NCBI GenBank assembly: GCA_003255025.1
Contig: QANY01008095.1
Span: 408,874-472,873, forward strand
Source: Datisca glomerata
Taxonomy: Eukaryota; Streptophyta; Magnoliopsida; Cucurbitales; Datiscaceae
DNA length: 64,000 nucleotides
Direction: 5' to 3'
Shown here: positions 21,077-30,956 of the stretch, piece after piece
How the letters are laid out: each line of letters starts with the position of its first letter
Position numbering within the stretch: position 1 is the first letter of the stretch
The notes under the pieces: generated by a model
The model's input: only the letters and a program-made list of their open reading frames with translations
What the model was told of the DNA's origin: nothing
Database searches by the model: none
Made by a program: the position numbers and the translations under genes

Positions 21077-21688
21077 ACAAAAGGAATCCAGGAAAGCCAC
21101 TCTTCAGCAATTGAAGGACCCATCCAATAATGATGATCTCAGTAATAATTCAGATGAAATAAATAGAGAATTTGTCTTTGGCAGACTACCAATGTTTGAA
21201 TAAAGGTATTTGATGAATCATGATGGAACCTTGACCTAATGCAACGGTCATGATGATCCCCAAGAAAAAACAATCATCAATAATCATAAACACAAGAGTC
21301 CAAAACAACAACTGTCAAGGACAATAGTATACAGTATCAATGACTTTCAAAAATAGCAACAAAGACTTCCAAGGATGAAGGCACAAAAAACCGAGATAGC
21401 AATTATCAAGGATCCGATGTGCTACAGTCTCAATGAAATTTCAAGCAATCATGACAGAGTAATTATGAAAACATAAAGACCGAGATAAAAATTATCAAGG
21501 GATCTTTACATTTTTGTCTTCTTCTGTAATTATTGTACTACGTTGTCAAATAATTAGGCAACTATTCATACTTTTTACTATTCTTAGTCAAAAGTAGACA
21601 AAAGTAGAAATGTAAAATGTTTTTACTTTTATAGAATAGAATAGTTCAGGTAAGTGATGGGTTCCCGGTGAACTCCACTTTCCTTAGC
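21077..21688 (+). promoter_or_regulatory. A2 intergenic region upstream of the TATA box
   Basis: There is no gene here. Two direct repeats of about 25 bp (GAGATAGCAATTATCAAGGA near 21393 and GAGATAAAAATTATCAAGGG near 21482) lie about 90 bp apart. The same pair occurs in A3 near 23820 and 23922. They lie 200-300 bp upstream of the TATA box, where enhancer elements occur in other caulimovirid promoters. Any binding protein is unknown. Confidence 0.45.
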
Positions 21689-21696
21689 TATAAATA
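21689..21696 (+). promoter_or_regulatory. A2 TATA box of the pregenomic promoter
   Basis: TATAAATA is followed about 30 bp later by a pyrimidine-rich leader and, about 320 bp later, by the primer-binding site. The arrangement is that of a caulimovirid 35S-type promoter. The same box occurs in A3 at 24123. Confidence 0.7.
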
Positions 21697-21866
21697 GGCA
21701 GCTCCTCCCATTTGTGAATCAGAACTCGTTTTACAACTCTTACTATTTGAGAGCCAAAACCTGTTTTGTGAGACAAAGCTTTCTTCTTCTACTCCTCTTT
21801 TGTAAATCTTTTCTTCTTTTTTCTTCAACATAAATTAGTGAGCGGGAGCACTAGTTTATTGTTGCA

Positions 21867-21872
21867 AATAAA
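21867..21872 (+). terminator. A2 polyadenylation signal
   Basis: AATAAA lies about 175 bp downstream of the TATA box and upstream of the primer site. In caulimovirids the poly(A) signal sits just after the start site, so transcripts are terminally redundant. A3 carries the same sequence near 24300. Confidence 0.55.
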
Positions 21873-22010
21873 ATATGTTTGTGTAAGTCTTTAATCTTAC
21901 ACCTCAATACAGTAACTATTTTTACTATTTATTAATACAGTAACTGTTTTTACTGTTTATCTTCTTCTTTCTTAATACCCCTCATAAATACTGTTCAATT
22001 CCGCGCATTT

Positions 22011-22023
22011 TGGTATCAGAGCC
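22011..22023 (+). promoter_or_regulatory. tRNA-Met primer-binding site, A2/A3 joint
   Basis: TGGTATCAGAGCC ends one A2 genome unit and begins A3, as expected for a tandem head-to-tail arrangement of a circular genome. Confidence 0.85.
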
Positions 22024-22218
22024 AAACCTGGTGGGGATAATTACTGTTCATTAACTGTTCCTACTTATCTGCTTAATTAAACTGTTCACCGCCTATTATG
22101 GCTGGTTATTGATAATATTGTTTACTTATTTACTTACATGAATAATAAGCCACTTGGGAGGAGAGTAAGATTTAATTTTAAAAGATTTCGCCTCTACAAC
22201 CACCCTACCAAAAGGCGC

Positions 22219-22364
22219 AAAATTGATTCCTTTTATCAAGAATTTCACAGCTACCAAGAATTCCATTTATCACATATTTTGAGAAACAGCTACTAAATTT
22301 GTTTCTACAGATAAACAAATTGATAAAAGGAATCAATATCACTTTCTCAAAATATGTGATAAAT
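22219..22364. repeat. Fold-back at the A3 deletion junction
   Basis: AATTGATTCCTTTTATCAA (from about 22221) pairs with TTGATAAAAGGAATCAAT (from about 22319). CATTTATCACATATTTTGAG (from about 22265) pairs with CTCAAAATATGTGATAAATG (ending at 22364). The right arms are the normal end of the AlkB-like coding region; the left arms are inverted pieces of the same sequence. Just before lies an inverted scrap of the leader (ccaaaaggcgc). It looks like a template-switch scar. Confidence 0.7.
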
Positions 22365-23502
22365 GTTTCAAAAATAGAAAAGTTTTCGACTCAACAATTG
22401 GCCCTTAAGGCCCAAATCAAAGAGGAGTCTTCTACTCCTAACCAAGCCCAATCAACAATGCTTGGATCCAAAAGACTCAATCACCAATCAACCAACCATT
22501 TTGACCCATTCTCAATATCCTTCGATGCCCAATAAATTTCAAAATACAAGAATTCATCATTTGATTTTCAAAAAATGCCAGTAAAAATCTCTTTCATATT
22601 GAGCCTCTATTTGCTCATTTGAAGGATCCTAGCCAAATTGCCAAAATCCATTTCATTCCTAAATCCCACTATGTCCCCAGACATGATAACAAAACCCTTA
22701 GTTTCTACAGATACATAGAAACAGAATCCATAAAAATTAGCCCAATCAAAAATCCTGAAAAAAGAATCATTTACTATTATTTCTTTATCCTCAGAATCAT
22801 AACTATGGAAGATTAGAGAATCCATCCTTCAAATTTCAAAACAATTTTAAACAAAAAACAATATAATTATTTTGACTATATTGATGCATGGCACAATATT
22901 TTCTTGCATCAGAATAATGATTTCTCCCATTTTTTATTTTTAAATTTTGACAACAATTGCAAAATTGATTTCCCAAGATGGTTCTTAAAATGGTGGTCCA
23001 TTCATGGTCTTACCTTAGAACGTTTTCCAATTGAGTTACAACAATGGTTCAAAATATTTTTAAAGGTTTACAAGCCCTCACCAATTAAGGTTTTATTTCC
23101 CCAAATACTTTATTTTTCAATAAAATACAAAATACCTTGGATATTGAAATGGCAATACTCGGTTGAAAAAGAAACTTTCATCAGAGAGTATTATGTTAGA
23201 ATACCTAGAAAATTATTGCATCCATCAATTATAAATTTGCAAGTACCCATCCCAATATGAGACTTGCAAATCCTTTCATCCAAACTCTATTAAAAATTAA
23301 TGAGCCCATTGACCTAGCTGCACAAATAAAAATATCTAATCCAAATTCTTCTAAACCCAAATCAAATCTTGAGTCCAAACCCTATTCAAAGGGTAAATCA
23401 AACACCACCAAGCCTAAACTCAAATTAAAGGAAGAACTAATTCTACTTCTCCTTTCAGAAGATAATAATGAACCAGGCTCTGAATCACCTGCACCAAACT
23501 AA
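22319..23502 (+). pseudogene. A3 AlkB-like end and C-terminal domain
   Basis: The first frame (22299-22535) contains the last AlkB-like motif as GINITFSKYV and the linker to the C-terminal domain. Frames 22619-22816, 22904-23260 and 23257-23502 hold the conserved C-terminal segments, including PRWFLKWWSIHGLTLERFP and the Pro/Lys-rich tail. They are separated by stops and frameshifts. The sequence is closer to A1 than to A2 in this part. Confidence 0.7.
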
Positions 23503-24122
23503 ATAAAAAATCCAAAGAGATCAATTACCCCTCAGCAATTGAAGGTCCTATTCAAAAGTATTGATCCTAGCGATAATGAACAAGACCCGAATTGACCAGT
23601 AAACAAATGGATTTGTCTTTGGCAAAATGTCAGGGTCCAAGAATCAATTGATCTGACAACTTAGCACAATGCAACGGTCATGATGATCTCCAAGAAAAAC
23701 AATAATCAATAATCATAAACACAAGAGTCCAGAACAACAATTGTTAAGGACCAAAGTATACAGTATCGATGACTTTCAAAAACAACAACAATGACTTCTA
23801 AGGATGAAGGCACAAAAACCGAGATAGCAATTATCAAAGGATCCAATGTGCAATAGTCTCAATGACATTTTAACCACAAGCAATCATGACAGAGTAATTA
23901 TGAAGACACGAAGACCGAGATAACAATTATCAAGGGATCTTTACATTTTTGTCTTCTTCTGTAATTATTGTACTACGTTGTCAAATAATCAGGCAATTAT
24001 TCTTGCCTTTTACTATTCTTAGTCAAAAGTAGATAAAAGTAGAAATGTAAAATGTTTTTACTTTTGTAGAATAGAATAGTTCAGGTAAGTGATGGGTCCC
24101 GGTGAACTCCACTTTCCTTAGC

Positions 24123-24130
24123 TATAAATA
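24123..24130 (+). promoter_or_regulatory. A3 TATA box
   Basis: TATAAATA lies in the same context as 21689 (ccttagc before it, agg after it). Its transcript would leave the viral block through the AT tract at 24448 and enter host DNA toward the Mutator-like element. Confidence 0.65.
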
Positions 24131-24447
24131 GGTAGCCTCTCCCATTTGTGAAGCAGAACTCGTTTTACAACTCTTACTATTTGAGAGCTAAAACCTGTTT
24201 TGTGAAACAAAGCTTTCTTCTTCTACTCCTCTTTTGTAAATCTTTTCTTCTTTTTTCTTCAACATAAATTAGTGAGCGGGAGCACTAGTTTATTGTTGCA
24301 AATAAACTCTGTTTGTGTAAGTCTTTAATCTTACACCTCAATACAGTAACTGTTTTTACTATTTATTAATAAAATAATTGTTTTTACTGTTTATCTTCTT
24401 CCTTCTTAATACCCCTCATAAATACTGTTAAATTCCGCGCCTTTTGG

Positions 24448-24464
24448 ATATATATATATATATA
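24448..24464. repeat. (AT)n tract at right border of block A
   Basis: The AT dinucleotide run starts directly after the viral ccttttgg, which is the point where the primer-binding site would begin. It pairs with the AT run at 6990-7016. Between 24465 and 24718 nothing further is seen. Confidence 0.8.
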
Positions 24465-24727
24465 AAGTTCGGTATTAACACCTAATAATCCATCATGTGT
24501 CCGTACCCAACATACTTTAAACAATGACACATGTCACAAATACTACTTCAATATATTAATTACAATAATAGATCAAAAATATGTATCGGTGAAAATAAAT
24601 TATATATGGTAAACTTATCAATTGCAGTGTAAAATAACATATGATTTCTCAATATATTTCGGTTTCTATCAATTATTCTCAAACACCTTTTAATCACCCT
24701 CCATTAATAAAAAGTAAAAATATTATT

Positions 24728-24915
24728 GAGAAAAGTACATGTAGTGTCACTATAGTTTGAACAAGTTTCAATTTTATCACTATAATTTTATTTTTCTCAA
24801 TTACATCATCAAAGTTTGTAAGATGTTTTAATCTCATCAGTCTATTCACATTCTGTTGAAAATTTAACGGTTTACTGACGTGGCGGACACGCTTTTTACA
24901 CGTGTAGGCGTCAGC
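24728..24915 (+). repeat. Mutator-like left terminal inverted repeat
   Basis: Blocks such as ctcaattacatcatcaaagt, aacggtttactgacgtg and acacgtgta recur inverted at the right end in the same order. The outermost 15 bases are less well matched. Confidence 0.7.
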
Positions 24916-25499
24916 AAAATTATGATACAATACAATTTTTATTTTATTCAATTTTCTTCCCCAAAATTTTTTAATTTTCAAAAAGAACCCTATAAGCTAA
25001 CAATATGTATTTTTCTCTTCTCCTCATTGTTCAATTTTTCATTTATCCTTCTCCTACTTAATCATCTCCCACAAGGTCACAAGATTATTTTTTACTTTGC
25101 TTTCTTCTTCTACTTAATCGATTTTCTCTATTTTCTATCTTCTTAATTAGGGTTTTTGATATATTTTTGAATTTTTAAAGTTTTTCAAAAAATAATTGTT
25201 CAGTTCATATTTAGTATAAAATAACTAGCGGCCAAAAACATTACAATCATATGCTTGTTATTGCTAAAAGTTCTATTCATCAAAGCACCATAACACTAAG
25301 AAAACCTGTCTATATTTTCAAAGACAAAACATGTCTATTTTTTTATCGGTAAAGATAAAACTTATCTCACCATATCCAACCCATAAACACATCAAAAGCA
25401 AAATACTTATATATGACCAAAATATATATCATATCTATAACCAAAAATATCCATAACCAAAATACATATGTCAATGATCTATAATCAAAAGATATTTCC

Positions 25500-25653
25500 A
25501 TAACCAAGGTGCATAACCTTAACCAAAATACATATCCATAAGTAAAATACATATATCATTATCCATAATCAAAATACATATCCATGACCAAAATACATAT
25601 TCATAACCAAAATACATATTCATAACCAAAATACATATTCATAACCAAAATAA
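25500..25653. repeat. 20-bp minisatellite inside the Mutator-like element
   Basis: Units of cataaccaaaatacatatt repeat tandemly, cleanest at 25585-25650 and degenerate back to about 25400. On the minus strand the unit is read as a periodic aromatic peptide, but it is probably not coding. Confidence 0.65.
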
Positions 25654-25656
25654 CAT

Positions 25657-25902
25657 TCAAGGTTTATCACCTTCTACAACACCTCCCCCACCCCTCCAAA
25701 GACCTATCTCATGTATCAAAGCACCTCTCCCACCTCTCCTAAGACCTATCCCACGTATTAAAGCACCTCTGTCACCTTTCACATGTACTTTACCACCTAT
25801 CTCAGCGCATCTGCCACCACTCACAACACCTCTACCACTTATTCCAACACCTACAACACATCTCAGCATTCGTAGCACCTCCACAACCACCTCTTCCAGC
25901 AT
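25657..25902 (-). pseudogene. Gly/Arg-rich fragment, possible MULE transposase tail
   Basis: The 81-codon minus frame has repeated RGALIxxIGLxRGG segments. Gly/Arg-rich tails occur at the C-terminus of many Mutator-like transposases, and this lies downstream of the N-terminal domain on the same strand. The repeat could also be a simple pyrimidine-rich minisatellite without coding meaning. Confidence 0.35.
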
Positions 25903-26019
25903 TAGTAGGTAGCAGGCAACATAATAAAAAAATAAAAAGAAGCAATTAATATGATATAAATAATTAATTAATAATTAAAACTGAAACTATTGATAAGAAA
26001 AAAATGCAATTAATTAAGA

Positions 26020-26700
26020 TCCATTTCTCGTACACTTCACAAACACTCTCTTTTTCTCATTTCTATCAAACTTCAAATCGTGGCCACTTTATCTTGCATG
26101 TGCTCTAACATCATCTTTGAACTTAGTAAAATCCTTGAATTTCATCCCTAAATTAAACACAACATTTGACATGCCATGCTCAACCGTAAATTCAAGATAT
26201 CAAACTGTGTCAACCTCATCATCTGAATTCATAGGGCTGTTCAAGTTTTCTTCAGAATCATTGTCATCAACAATGTTATTCACATTAAATCATACTCAAT
26301 GTCATCCACATTGGCATCAAATTTTTAATCATCATCTAACTCAAAAACACTTTCAACTAACCTAATTAGATCAACACTTCTAATACTCTCATCACTAATA
26401 TCACTATTCTCTACTTCAGTATCATGTGCTTTATTTTCTAGACTCAGCCCAATTTTAGTATTATGCTCCACATCTATATTAATTAACTAAGTTGGAGGAA
26501 CCAGTTTCAACATTTCTATCATTAACTATCTTAACTAAACCTCCATTAAATTCTTCATGGGGACAACATAATATAAACTTGAATGGTCATAAATCGTCAC
26601 CAAGGCCATGATATCCTCTAACTCTAACACACTCATTATATCTGGATCATAATTCTCAACGGTTTTAGTATGGTTCAACTCAAAATCTCCATTGTAATGG
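26020..26700 (-). pseudogene. MULE transposase N-terminal domain (MuDR DBD type)
   Basis: The minus strand near 26190-26020 reads FNLGMKFKDFTKFKDDVRAH, then GHDLKFDRNEKKRVFVKC. This matches the MuDR-type DNA-binding domain at the N-terminus of plant Mutator-like transposases. Further upstream on the same strand, acidic and PB1-like segments (YDHSSLYYVVPMKNLMEV) are readable with stops. The DDE catalytic domain and SWIM zinc finger were not found. Confidence 0.65.
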
Positions 26701-27439
26701 AACATATTGAGAATAATTTTGAATCCATCACTACATCATAAACCATAAACATAAAAAACACTAAATCAAAACACATAACCCTAAAACCAGATTTTATAGT
26801 CTATAACCAGATTTAAAAAACCATACAGAAAGCTTAAACCACATATATTTTGGAGCAAAATTTATCGAGAACATAATTCAGTAGAACAAGTTTCAATTAA
26901 ACATATATCCTTCATAACATAACATAACATAAAATATATTTCAGCTGAACAAATTTTAGTTTTCGTAACAACATATGTTCCAAAATTTTATAACCCTAAC
27001 ACCATATTTTCAAAGCCATGAACTAGAATTTCTAACTCTAAATCCAGATTTTATAACCCTAAAACCAAAATTTCATAACCCTAAACCCATATTTTTAAAA
27101 CCCTAAATCACATTTTCAGAACCCTAAAACCAGATTTAAACCATAAACCACTGAAAGAAAACCCTAAATCAACAAAGAGACTTCTCCTCTCGAACCCCTA
27201 AACTTGATTTTCGAAACCCCTAAAGTTGAAAGAATAATCAAAATACCTTTTTATATGTGGTCCCAAGGAAAACCATCTGCTGCCTTGAGTAGCTTTCACA
27301 ATCTTCAAGTAAAATTGGTCATCTATTTGGCCTTGAATCTACTAAAATGAAGAATAAAAAATTCTAAAGAATGTGGAATAAGAAAGTGAGAGAGAGAATG
27401 TGAGAAAAAAAGGAGGAAGAGACATATGGGTCTTCACGG

Positions 27440-28490
27440 TTCAATTTGGTCAGTTTTTTTAGGAAAAATTGAACCGAACCGAAACTTTGGGTTCGACTAC
27501 ATGATGAACCGAACCTAACCATGAATCTCGTATAAATCGAACCGTAATTTATGATTTAGTTTAGTTCAGTTTGACGAGTCGGTGGTAACATTCCCAGTGA
27601 GGGAAATTCAGAGGGAAATTAAGAATGTTCTGGACTTCATTACTTAAACTACATTCAGAATGTTCAACAATTATTGAACAAATATGTTCAACAACTAAAA
27701 CATAAATGCAAAAAACAGATCTAAGCAAATATTATGAAGCCAACAATCTGATAAAGAGAAAATGAAAGACAAAGAAGAAAAAAGTAAAAAAAAAAAACTC
27801 AAAAAAAAGCACAACGAAAGAAGAGAGATCTCTAAAGACGAAGAGCAAACCATCGACGAAGAATAACATGAAGAAAATATTTAAAAAAAACCTAACTCTA
27901 ATATGAGTAAGACTTATATAAATACAAAAATGAAACATAGATCTAGAAGAAGATGAGGAGGAGAAACACAGATCTGGAAGAAGATGTTGAGGGAAAACAC
28001 AGATCTAAGATCATCCGCCTTAGATGTTGATGGTATTTACACATATCTAAGCAATTTGGAGCTGGACTGGAGATGAAATTGAGTTACTTGAGGAGAAATG
28101 GGGTAAAGAAATCATCAACAGAGAGGAGTGGAGTGGTGTGAAATCACGGGCTACTAGAGAGGAGAGAAGTCGAGTGGAGAATGAGAAATGACCAAAGTCA
28201 CGGGCTGCCAAAGAGAGATGGAGTCGAGAAGGAGAAAGGACCTAACTTCCCCTTTATATTTATAAAAAATGACGCCGTATAGAAGGTTGTATATAAAATA
28301 TAAAACTACAACGTACTAGTATATATGCTTCGGTTTAGTTCGGTTCAAAAAGTCATAAATTTTTTAATCAAACTGAAACATTGTTTCAACATTAATACTT
28401 AACCGAACTGAATTGATGGTACTCAAAGAACCAACCAAACCGATGATTTTTCCTTCGGTTCGGTACTAATTTGTTCACTCCTAAAGAGAC
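27440..28490. repeat. Possible nested element with AACCGAACCGAA ends
   Basis: AACCGAACCGAA-type motifs cluster in one orientation at 27440-27580 and inverted at 28320-28485. The right edge reads ttgttcactcct, which resembles a hAT terminus. The interior is purine-rich (27760-28250). No transposase is seen and no target duplication was confirmed. Confidence 0.35.
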
Positions 28491-28944
28491 AAAATCGTTA
28501 TGTTTTCCTTGTTCTATTTTTACGAGATATATTTTGTAAATATTAAAAACTTTAAGGGGTAAAGAAAGATACAGGATATATTTTGTAAATTTTTAAAATG
28601 TTAAGGGGAAAAAGGAGAAACGAGATATATTTTATAAATTCTAAATAGTTTAAGGGAGGAAGGAAGATATGGTATATTTTATAAATTTTAAACAGTTTAA
28701 GAGAAGAAAAGGAAGAAGCGGAGTCTTTTTTTTTATAAATTTTGAATATTTAAAGGGGGAAAGTATGATATAAATATTCTAAATAATATATTATGTGCCA
28801 CAACTTTAAAACACATGGTATATTTTGTAATTTAAAAAAATAAGAGGAAGGAAAGGAAAACACGGGATTCACTTTGTAATTTTAAAAAAAATTAACAGGA
28901 GACAACTTGATATATAGATTTCAAATAAATATTCAATGTGCAAC

Positions 28945-29133
28945 GACTTTACTGACGCGCACACGTGTAAAAATGTGTCTGTCACGTCAGTAAACCGTTA
29001 AGTTTTAAACGGAATGTGGATGGAATACTGAGATTGAAATATCTTATAAACTCTGATGATGTAATTGAGAAAATAAAACTATAATGATGAAATTAAAACT
29101 TAGTCCAAAATACAGTGAGAATGTGATTTTTCA
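28945..29133 (-). repeat. Mutator-like right terminal inverted repeat
   Basis: On the minus strand this repeats the left terminus: ctcaattacatcatcagagt, aacggtttactgacgtga and acacgtgtg occur in the same order and spacing. Confidence 0.7.
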
Positions 29134-29142
29134 AACATTATT

Positions 29143-30529
29143 CGGGTAAATGTGAAGACACATTGGTCTTTGGAACCGAGAGGTCATAAAAGTAGCATTT
29201 ATGTTCCGTGATTAACTTAAGAAAGTCAAATGTTTAATTCAATTTTAGTCGTTAGCTTAATTTTTGTAAGTCACCATTAAGTTAATTAATTGAATAAATA
29301 TTAATCTGTGTTCACCAGTGCTGAACAAAATAATGCATTTTTGTTGATGGGAAAGATAACACTTTGAATAGACCGGTAATAAATTAGTTTAGAGTCTGAA
29401 ATCATTTATTTAGCTTTAAATTTAATTGTTACACTTTAAAAGTATTTTCGTAATTACATTAATCATGAGGTGAATACGTAGCTTGACTTAGTTACTTGTA
29501 ATTTTTGATATATCAAATGAGTGAGTTCAAATGGGCGGGCAATACCTCGGGTGTTGGGATTATAATTCAATTAAGTTGAAATTATATGATTCACAGATAT
29601 GAACATTTGTGGTTGTATTGTGAAAACAACAATATCACCTTATATTTTATTGATAGGTGTGAGAATAAATTAATCTAGCCAAGTATTCAATGAATTGAGT
29701 TATTGATTAAGACTTGTGAATTGTACGAGACAATTCACTATTATATTTTTCTTATTCACAACCAATAAAGGAGTAAATGAAATAATAACAAGAGGGGAAA
29801 ATGATAATTTTACATTTTATTTTTGTTACTGATATTCACGATAGGTATTATGTTAAAATATTTTGTGGACCGTGAAAATAAAAAAGGTTTATTTACACCA
29901 ACGGAAAAGTAATGTGCATGAATCAAGAGTTTATTTGGTATCGAACATACAGTGGAGTCGTACGATGTCAGGATTAAATAGGTCGAGATTTTATGGAGAT
30001 AAATTCACCGGGTATTTGAATCCTTAGCTTTGTTCACGTGGGTCTATCTGATCTCAGAAATAGCTCATGAGAACAGGAGTAGAGAAACGAAGTAAATTTG
30101 ATCAAAATATATTTTGGTGCCAAGAGATATTTCCTACACCTAGATGTGATGGGTGATGTCACTTAATTAGTTAAATGTTATTATTTGTATTGAAAATAAT
30201 TAGTTTATTATTTTTTAATTATTGGATAATTAATAAATAAAAATAAACTAATTAATTAATTAATAATGATCAATTAAGTCTATCAATTAGATTGAAAAAT
30301 TTCGATACAACTCTAAAATTGTGGAGATATAATGATTTTTGACAATTTGAATATATGAGGGTGGCAGAAATTTAAAATATATGGGTATATTTATAAATAT
30401 CAAAAATTAGATTTTATAAATATCTAATAGCAGTTTGATTGCAGAGAGAGATAGAGATATATGTGTCATATCAGATACAGAGAAAAAGAGTTTTCTCCCC
30501 TCCCTAGTATTGCCACCGATTGGGAGAGC
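29143..30529. other. AT-rich stretch, possibly LTR interior
   Basis: No gene or RNA is visible. The composition resembles 60200-61530, and the stretch leads into the LTR-like end at 30530-30956, so it may be the body of a long LTR. No primer-binding site was found. Confidence 0.3.
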
Positions 30530-30956
30530 ATTGAAAGAAAAATGTTCGATTGTTTTCTTCAATCGTTTTGAGAGCCCACACTAAAATTCTTACACGAAAT
30601 TCTTATGAGATATATTTCTGAAATTAAAGTGTAGTTGTTGGAAGACGAAATTCATAAATCAATCTTGGAGTTCAAGTGCGTGATTCGAATCCCGAAGCTT
30701 AAAGAGCACGAAAAACGCTCGAAGGAATTCCGTCAGTTTAGAAATTCTCAGTTACAAAGTATAAGTGAAAAATTATTTCTAACCTTATTTTCTCATTTAA
30801 TTTGTATATGCATAATCGCACGTTGATTGATTTTAAATTATTTAATTAGATTAAATAAGTTAATTGAAAAAAAAATTGATATTCCGTCCATGAATCGTTC
30901 GTGATACAAACTTATTTATTAATTAATTTTAAAACATACCGATCACAGGACCTACA
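30530..30956. repeat. LTR-like terminal segment
   Basis: Several blocks recur inverted at 63532-63890: gagagcccacact, a cgaa-rich stretch, attccgtccatgaatcgttc, and the outer ggacctaca versus tgttggatcc. The terminal TG/CA pair fits an LTR end at 30956. There is no adjacent primer site, so this may be a solo or broken LTR. Confidence 0.4.

Larger units (their letters stand above)
14124..22010 (+). mobile_element. Endogenous pararetrovirus family A, copy A2
   Basis: This is the most complete copy. It has a primer-binding site at 14185, one long polyprotein frame from 14622 to 21076 interrupted by a few stops and frameshifts, then an intergenic region with a TATA box and AATAAA, and a second primer-binding site at 22011. 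The PBS-to-PBS distance is 7826 bp, which fits a circular caulimovirid genome of 7-8 kb. The order is movement protein, coat protein, protease, RT remnant, AlkB-like domain, C-terminal domain. The single-ORF layout resembles petuviruses. The lack of integrase and LTRs argues against a Ty3 retrotransposon. Confidence 0.85.
22011..24447 (+). mobile_element. Endogenous pararetrovirus family A, truncated copy A3
   Basis: A3 follows A2 head-to-tail. After about 190 bp of leader the sequence jumps through a scrambled junction (about 22190-22365) to the end of the AlkB-like region. It then runs through the C-terminal domain, promoter, leader, and up to the first bases of the primer-binding site (ccttttgg ending at 24447). 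Movement protein, coat protein, protease and RT are absent. Confidence 0.8.
24728..29133 (-). mobile_element. Mutator-like element with long TIRs
   Basis: Inverted termini of about 190 bp flank the element. Nine-base flanks aatattatt (24719-24727) and aacattatt (29134-29142) differ at one position, fitting the 9-bp target duplication of Mutator-like elements. The minus strand carries a decayed N-terminal transposase domain and a Gly/Arg-rich fragment. The catalytic core is not visible, so this is a deletion derivative. A further repeat-rich insertion may occupy 27440-28490. Confidence 0.7.

Noticed and set aside
7017..24447. Block A as a Ty3/copia LTR retrotransposon with repeated leader as LTRs
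   Set aside because: There is no integrase, no TG...CA repeat ends and no complete repeat at both ends of one copy. The 30K movement protein, PBS-to-PBS length of 7.8 kb and promoter-leader-PBS order fit an endogenous caulimovirid.
27732..27938. Phe-rich minus-strand frame
   Set aside because: It comes from a purine-rich tract read on the opposite strand; the composition alone explains it.
29929..29945. tttggtatcgaac as a primer-binding site
   Set aside because: The match to tRNA-Met stops after TGGTATC, and no LTR end lies directly upstream.
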